A stretch of 10,466 nt of DNA from NCBI GenBank assembly GCA_049841315.1, contig JASGDB010000113.1, positions 1 through 10,466 of the forward strand, in the 5' to 3' direction. Position numbers and translations under genes: made by a program. The notes under the pieces are model-generated. The model did not search any database. It saw only the letters and a list, made by a program, of their open reading frames with translations, and was not told the origin of the DNA. Positions 7,111 to 10,466 of this stretch are shown here, piece by piece. The stretch's first letter is position 1. Every line of letters starts with the position of its first letter. Source of the stretch: JASGDB01 sp049841315 (GTDB lineage: Bacteria; Bacteroidota; Bacteroidia; Flavobacteriales; Weeksellaceae).

Positions 7111-7854
7111 TTATTTTTTTAAAAGATTTATTATCATCATCGCAGGTTTTTCTCCTATAATACTGATGATTTTTCTTTTTAAATTTGGAATGAATTTATT
7201 CTTGGCTGAAATCCAGCTCATTGCAAAATTATGTACAGAATAGGTATTTGATGTTCTTGTTACAATACCAGTACCCATATCTTTTGCACAAAAAAAATCT
7301 TTTTGGAAAAGGTAAAAATTGGTGTTGTAATTTTCTCTTGCATCTCTAAAAATTTCATCTCTTTCTGCCACACTTATTTTTCTCTTTTCTGAGATTATTC
7401 TATTCATAACTTGTGGGAGGGTTACCATATCAAAGCTCCCATCTGGTTTAAGAAATGGTTTTTCAAAATAGGCAAGGCAATCATATAACCAATCACTCCC
7501 TTTTTCTGATCCCAAAATTCCGGCTTCAATCCAGCCCCCCCCCTCGGTACCAACAACATAAGGCAAACTCAAAAGGTCATCAAAAGATTTAAAAACTTCC
7601 ACATCAGTATCCAAGTAAATCCCTCCATAGTGGTACAATGCATACAAACGCAAATAATCTGCGGCAAAGGCATATTTTTTTGCAGCAAAAGATTGTTCTA
7701 CCCATAAGCTTTTACTCCTGTCAAATCGTTTAAAATCCCAGAGTATGAATTCGTAATCTGGAAGTTTTTCTTTCCAACTTTTCATATATTGTTGGATTTC
7801 CTTCGGATAAGGATCGTTGCTTAACCAACAGTAATGGATTAGTTTTGGAATCAT
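7111..7854 (-). CDS. GT32-type (OCH1-like, DXD) glycosyltransferase, predicted phase-variable
   Basis: A 247-residue glycosyltransferase of the DXD sugar-binding (Gly_transf_sug, GT32) type. It begins with the family hallmark IPKLIHYCW (2-10), then WKEKLPDYEFILWD, and the central block AADYLRLYALYHYGGIYLDTDVE (64-86 in two runs: AADYLRLYALYH then YGGIYLDTDVE), with the metal-binding DTD at 82-84. Shortly afterwards VGTEGGGWIEAG (residues 102-113) is encoded across a run of nine Gs. Length is normal for short bacterial members of this family. One G more stops translation two codons after the tract; one G fewer runs about 36 codons out of frame before a stop. The catalytic DTD lies upstream of the tract but the truncated forms would lack the rest of the fold. 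The downstream GT4 gene follows after 1 nt. The start at 7854 matches the family N-terminus exactly. Confidence 0.92.
   Translation of the reverse strand: MIPKLIHYCWLSNDPYPKEIQQYMKSWKEKLPDYEFILWDFKRFDRSKSLWVEQSFAAKKYAFAADYLRLYALYHYGGIYLDTDVEVFKSFDDLLSLPYVVGTEGGGWIEAGILGSEKGSDWLYDCLAYFEKPFLKPDGSFDMVTLPQVMNRIISEKRKISVAERDEIFRDARENYNTNFYLFQKDFFCAKDMGTGIVTRTSNTYSVHNFAMSWISAKNKFIPNLKRKIISIIGEKPAMMIINLLKK
7535..7543 (-). repeat. G9 in-frame homopolymer tract
   Basis: Nine consecutive Cs on the plus strand, read as G9 on the coding strand, cover the codons for EGGGW (the last G of GAG, two GGG codons and the first two bases of GGC). It is by far the longest G/C run in this AT-rich window. With G10 the frame reads CTG GAT TGA right after the tract. 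With G8 it stays open for roughly 36 codons and ends at a TAA near 7423. G runs of eight or more are classic slippage hot spots. The present length is the ON state. Confidence 0.85.
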
Positions 7855-7864
7855 ATTTTTTAAT

Positions 7865-7930
7865 TTATTTAATGAAATTTCTTTTTAATTTACTTAAACC
7901 GTTGGTAATGTAGAGGAGTTTTTTGTTCAT
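7865..7930 (-). pseudogene. Broken glycosyltransferase: N-terminal start only
   Basis: A 21-codon frame reading MNKKLLYITNG and then LSKLKRNFIK before TAA. The first eleven residues match the usual start of Bacteroidota GT4 enzymes (first beta strand of the acceptor domain, M-K-x-L-Y-I-T-N-G), where a GG-x-E loop should follow. Here the body of the protein is missing and the sequence goes straight to a short basic tail. It starts 4 nt after the ATPase stop and ends 10 nt before the GT32 start. Its codons for KLLYITNG are identical to those of the other broken copy at 9325-9369. I read it as a deletion or recombination remnant. A genuine 21-residue peptide is possible but unlikely. Confidence 0.6.
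7899..7921 (-). repeat. 23-bp direct repeat, copy 1 (ATPase-flanking)
   Basis: An exact 23-bp direct repeat of 9343-9365, containing ccgttggtaatgtagaggag on the plus strand plus the next three Ts. It encodes KLLYITNG of the broken glycosyltransferase start on the minus strand. Together the two copies bracket the 399-residue ATPase gene and its upstream region. Confidence 0.9.
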
Positions 7931-7934
7931 TGTT

Positions 7935-9134
7935 TTATTTTCCTGATAAAAAAGTTCTTAAATCCGTTACTTGTATTCCTTCAAAGGAATTTCCGGAAAA
8001 CCGGTCCATTGTGATAAGCAGTTTGGGATAGTTGTCTTTTATTTTTTGCAGATTTCCAAATTCTCTTTGAATCGTTTTTTCCTCGTTCAATGTCAAAGCC
8101 GCCTGAATGTATATTTTTTCGCCATTTTTTTCGGCAATGAAATCAATTTCGCTGTCCGCGATGATGCCTACACGCACTTTATAATTTTCTGTAAGCAAAT
8201 GATTGTAGATAGCGTTTTCAAGTATTTTCCCACGGTCTTCCGGACGAAATCCCCACAATGCATTCCGAATACCGAGATTCTCAAAATAATATTTTTCGCC
8301 AATTTCAAACAGCCGTTTTCCTGTGATATCATACCGGTTTACCTGATGAATCAGAAATGCATTGGTAAGATGCTGAATATACACCTGAACTTGGTTGGGT
8401 GCAATATTCACCTTTTGGGATTTCAAAAAATCGCTGATTTTTTTTGCCGAAAAAAGACTTCCGGTATTGGATGCGAGAAACAGAACAAGTTGTTCCAAAA
8501 ATGCCGTATTCCGAACCGAAAAACGATTGATGATATCTCTGAACAAAATCGTGGAATACACATTTTCGAGATATTCAAATACAATATGGTCTTCCAAAGA
8601 AAGATGAATGAGATAGGGCAATCCTCCGAATTTCAGATATTTTTCCAGCACATCATCCGAATCTTCCAACTGATGAAATTGCAGAAATTCCGAATAAGAC
8701 AAACTATACACGGGAATTTCTATATATCTGCCGCTCAAATGCCCTGCAATGTCAGACGAAAGCAGGTTGGCATTGCTTCCTGTGCAATACAAATCCAAAT
8801 TTTTGTCGAGCAAAAGGGAACGGAGTGCTGCTTCAAAATTTTCTATATCCTGTATTTCGTCGATAAAAATATAGGTTTTTTGTTCTGCAGATTTATTTTG
8901 TAAAACGTATTGGTTCAAATCATCGGCATTGCGAATGTGAGCAAACGACAAATCTTCTTTGTTGATGTATAGGATTTTTGCTTCGGAATCTCTTTTCTTA
9001 ATCTCTTCCATCAGTTGAAAAAGCAGATAACTTTTCCCGACACGCCGCTGTCCGGTAAAAACCTTAATGAGATTTTTACCAATAAACGGCTCAATGCGTT
9101 TCAGATATTTCTGACGAGGAATTGCAGCTTCCAT
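7935..9134 (-). CDS. AAA ATPase with DUF4143-type C-terminus, flanked by a direct repeat
   Basis: A 399-residue P-loop ATPase of the same broad group as the gene at 4518-5873 but clearly a different lineage. Walker A is GQRRVGKS at residues 28-35, Walker B IFIDEIQD at 89-96, then CTGSNANLLSSDIA at 117-130 and SGRYIEIPVYSLSYSEF at 134-150. The C-terminal region ends with SEIDFIAEKNGEKIYIQAAL (328-347), the nuclease-fold-like D and glutamine positions of this family. Function is unknown; members are common in Bacteroidota and often sit alone among unrelated genes. Here the gene, with about 210 bp of its own upstream DNA, lies between two broken starts of a glycosyltransferase that share an exact 23-bp repeat. 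That suggests it came in as a unit and replaced or split that gene. An exact TAnnTTTG element precedes it. Confidence 0.9.
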   Translation of the reverse strand: MEAAIPRQKYLKRIEPFIGKNLIKVFTGQRRVGKSYLLFQLMEEIKKRDSEAKILYINKEDLSFAHIRNADDLNQYVLQNKSAEQKTYIFIDEIQDIENFEAALRSLLLDKNLDLYCTGSNANLLSSDIAGHLSGRYIEIPVYSLSYSEFLQFHQLEDSDDVLEKYLKFGGLPYLIHLSLEDHIVFEYLENVYSTILFRDIINRFSVRNTAFLEQLVLFLASNTGSLFSAKKISDFLKSQKVNIAPNQVQVYIQHLTNAFLIHQVNRYDITGKRLFEIGEKYYFENLGIRNALWGFRPEDRGKILENAIYNHLLTENYKVRVGIIADSEIDFIAEKNGEKIYIQAALTLNEEKTIQREFGNLQKIKDNYPKLLITMDRFSGNSFEGIQVTDLRTFLSGK

Positions 9135-9174
9135 TGTATGATTACATATTATAATTATGCCTAAATATTTTTCG

Positions 9175-9182
9175 CAAATATA
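9175..9182 (-). promoter_or_regulatory. Possible -7 promoter element of the second ATPase gene
   Basis: The minus strand reads TATATTTG (TAnnTTTG), 40 nt before the ATPase ATG. Upstream lies very AT-rich DNA with an A9 run on the coding strand (9223-9231) and two copies of ttataattat (9149-9158, downstream of the element, and 9201-9210, upstream of it). No TTTG at -33 is visible. The stretch 9135-9324 otherwise holds nothing I can identify apart from TAACC/GGTTA arms at 9316-9327. Confidence 0.4.
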
Positions 9183-9324
9183 TAAAAGTTATAAATATGA
9201 TTATAATTATTAATAATAAATATTTTTTTTTAATCGTATTTTAATTTAACTGTTTTTTGATTTTGTCAAGATTTCAAACTTATCACAAAAAATACGCTTT
9301 TTCGTTTTCAGACAATAACCTTGG

Positions 9325-9365
9325 TTACGTATTTCGTTTGATGCCGTTGGTAATGTAGAGGAGTT

Positions 9366-9369
<4 letters not shown>
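9325..9369 (-). pseudogene. Broken glycosyltransferase: N-terminal start coupled to the acyltransferase
   Basis: A 14-codon frame, MKLLYITNGIKRNT, then TAA. Its ATG overlaps the acyltransferase TGA as ATGA (9366-9369), the normal arrangement for a functional downstream gene in this operon. The first nine or ten residues are those of GT4 enzymes from Bacteroidota, usually continuing with a glycine-rich GG-x-E loop, but homology ends after GI. What follows is AT-rich non-coding DNA leading to the ATPase. The overlap makes it likely that an intact glycosyltransferase gene once began here and lost everything after about codon 9. Confidence 0.65.
9343..9365 (-). repeat. 23-bp direct repeat, copy 2 (ATPase-flanking)
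   Basis: Exact match to 7899-7921 and in the same orientation. Identity stops sharply on both sides: taaa versus gatg on the low-coordinate side and tttg versus cata on the other. It lies within codons 2-9 of the broken glycosyltransferase start. Confidence 0.9.
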
Positions 9370-10424
<1,055 letters not shown>

Positions 10425-10428
10425 ATCG

Positions 10429-10466
10429 CTATTTTTTTTGTTTTAATTTATCTTCTATTCTTTGTG
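10429..10466 (-). CDS. C-terminal end of an upstream gene (partial)
   Basis: The minus strand from the window edge reads QRIEDKLKQKK and then TAG at 10429-10431, 4 nt before the acyltransferase ATG. The charged tail and tight spacing suit the end of another gene in the same operon, but eleven codons are too few to identify a product. The last codons include an A8 run (10432-10439). Confidence 0.4.
   Translation of the reverse strand, partial: QRIEDKLKQKK

Noticed and set aside
7971..8903. A 310-codon plus-strand open frame
   Set aside because: It lies wholly antisense to the second ATPase, whose Walker motifs are intact. Its translation is rich in Phe, Cys and Ile with no recognisable motif, as expected of a shadow frame.
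9316..9327. taacc-tt-ggtta inverted repeat as an insertion-element end
   Set aside because: Arms are only 5 bp and there is no partner at the other end of the ATPase segment.

Overview
AT-rich DNA (about one third G+C by eye) from a member of the Bacteroidota, most likely a flavobacterium-type organism. This rests on three exact matches to the Bacteroidota -7 promoter element TAnnTTTG, on AAA ATPases with DUF4143-type C-termini scattered between other genes, and on the style of the glycosyltransferases. I cannot name the genus. Every gene I accept lies on the minus strand, so transcription runs from the right end of the window to the left.

The window is part of a surface-polysaccharide (O-antigen or capsule) locus. 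In transcription order it holds: the last codons of an unknown gene (10466-10429); a membrane acyltransferase (10424-9366); a glycosyltransferase broken right after its N-terminus (9369-9325); an AAA ATPase (9134-7935); a second broken glycosyltransferase start (7930-7865); a GT32-type glycosyltransferase (7854-7111); a GT4 glycosyltransferase (7109-6000); an array of three 33-34 bp repeats (6004-5912); a second AAA ATPase (5873-4518); an EpsG-like polysaccharide polymerase (4459-3365); a GT2 glycosyltransferase (3368-2487); a GT-B-like glycosyltransferase (2385-1333); and a GT4 glycosyltransferase (1331-213). Positions 1-212 hold no gene I can support.

The sugar genes fit together: the glycosyltransferases build a repeat unit on a lipid carrier, EpsG would polymerise it, and the acyltransferase would decorate it. 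Many junctions are very tight (ATGA overlaps or 1-nt gaps), which implies polycistronic mRNA and translational coupling. The two ATPases are unrelated to sugar chemistry and interrupt the operon, each with its own -7-like promoter element.

The most striking signal is that three of the sugar genes carry long simple-sequence repeats inside the reading frame, each with a different unit: (AC)11 in the GT-B-like gene, G9 in the GT32 gene and (ACAT)10.75 in the acyltransferase (minus-strand sense). All three are in frame here. Five of the six one-unit slips reach a premature stop, four of them within nine codons; the sixth gives a new 99-codon C-terminus. This looks like a combinatorial phase-variation system for a surface glycan driven by slipped-strand mispairing. 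A second notable signal is an exact 23-bp direct repeat, which on both sides is the start of a glycosyltransferase gene, flanking the second ATPase. It looks like the scar of a cassette insertion or gene replacement.
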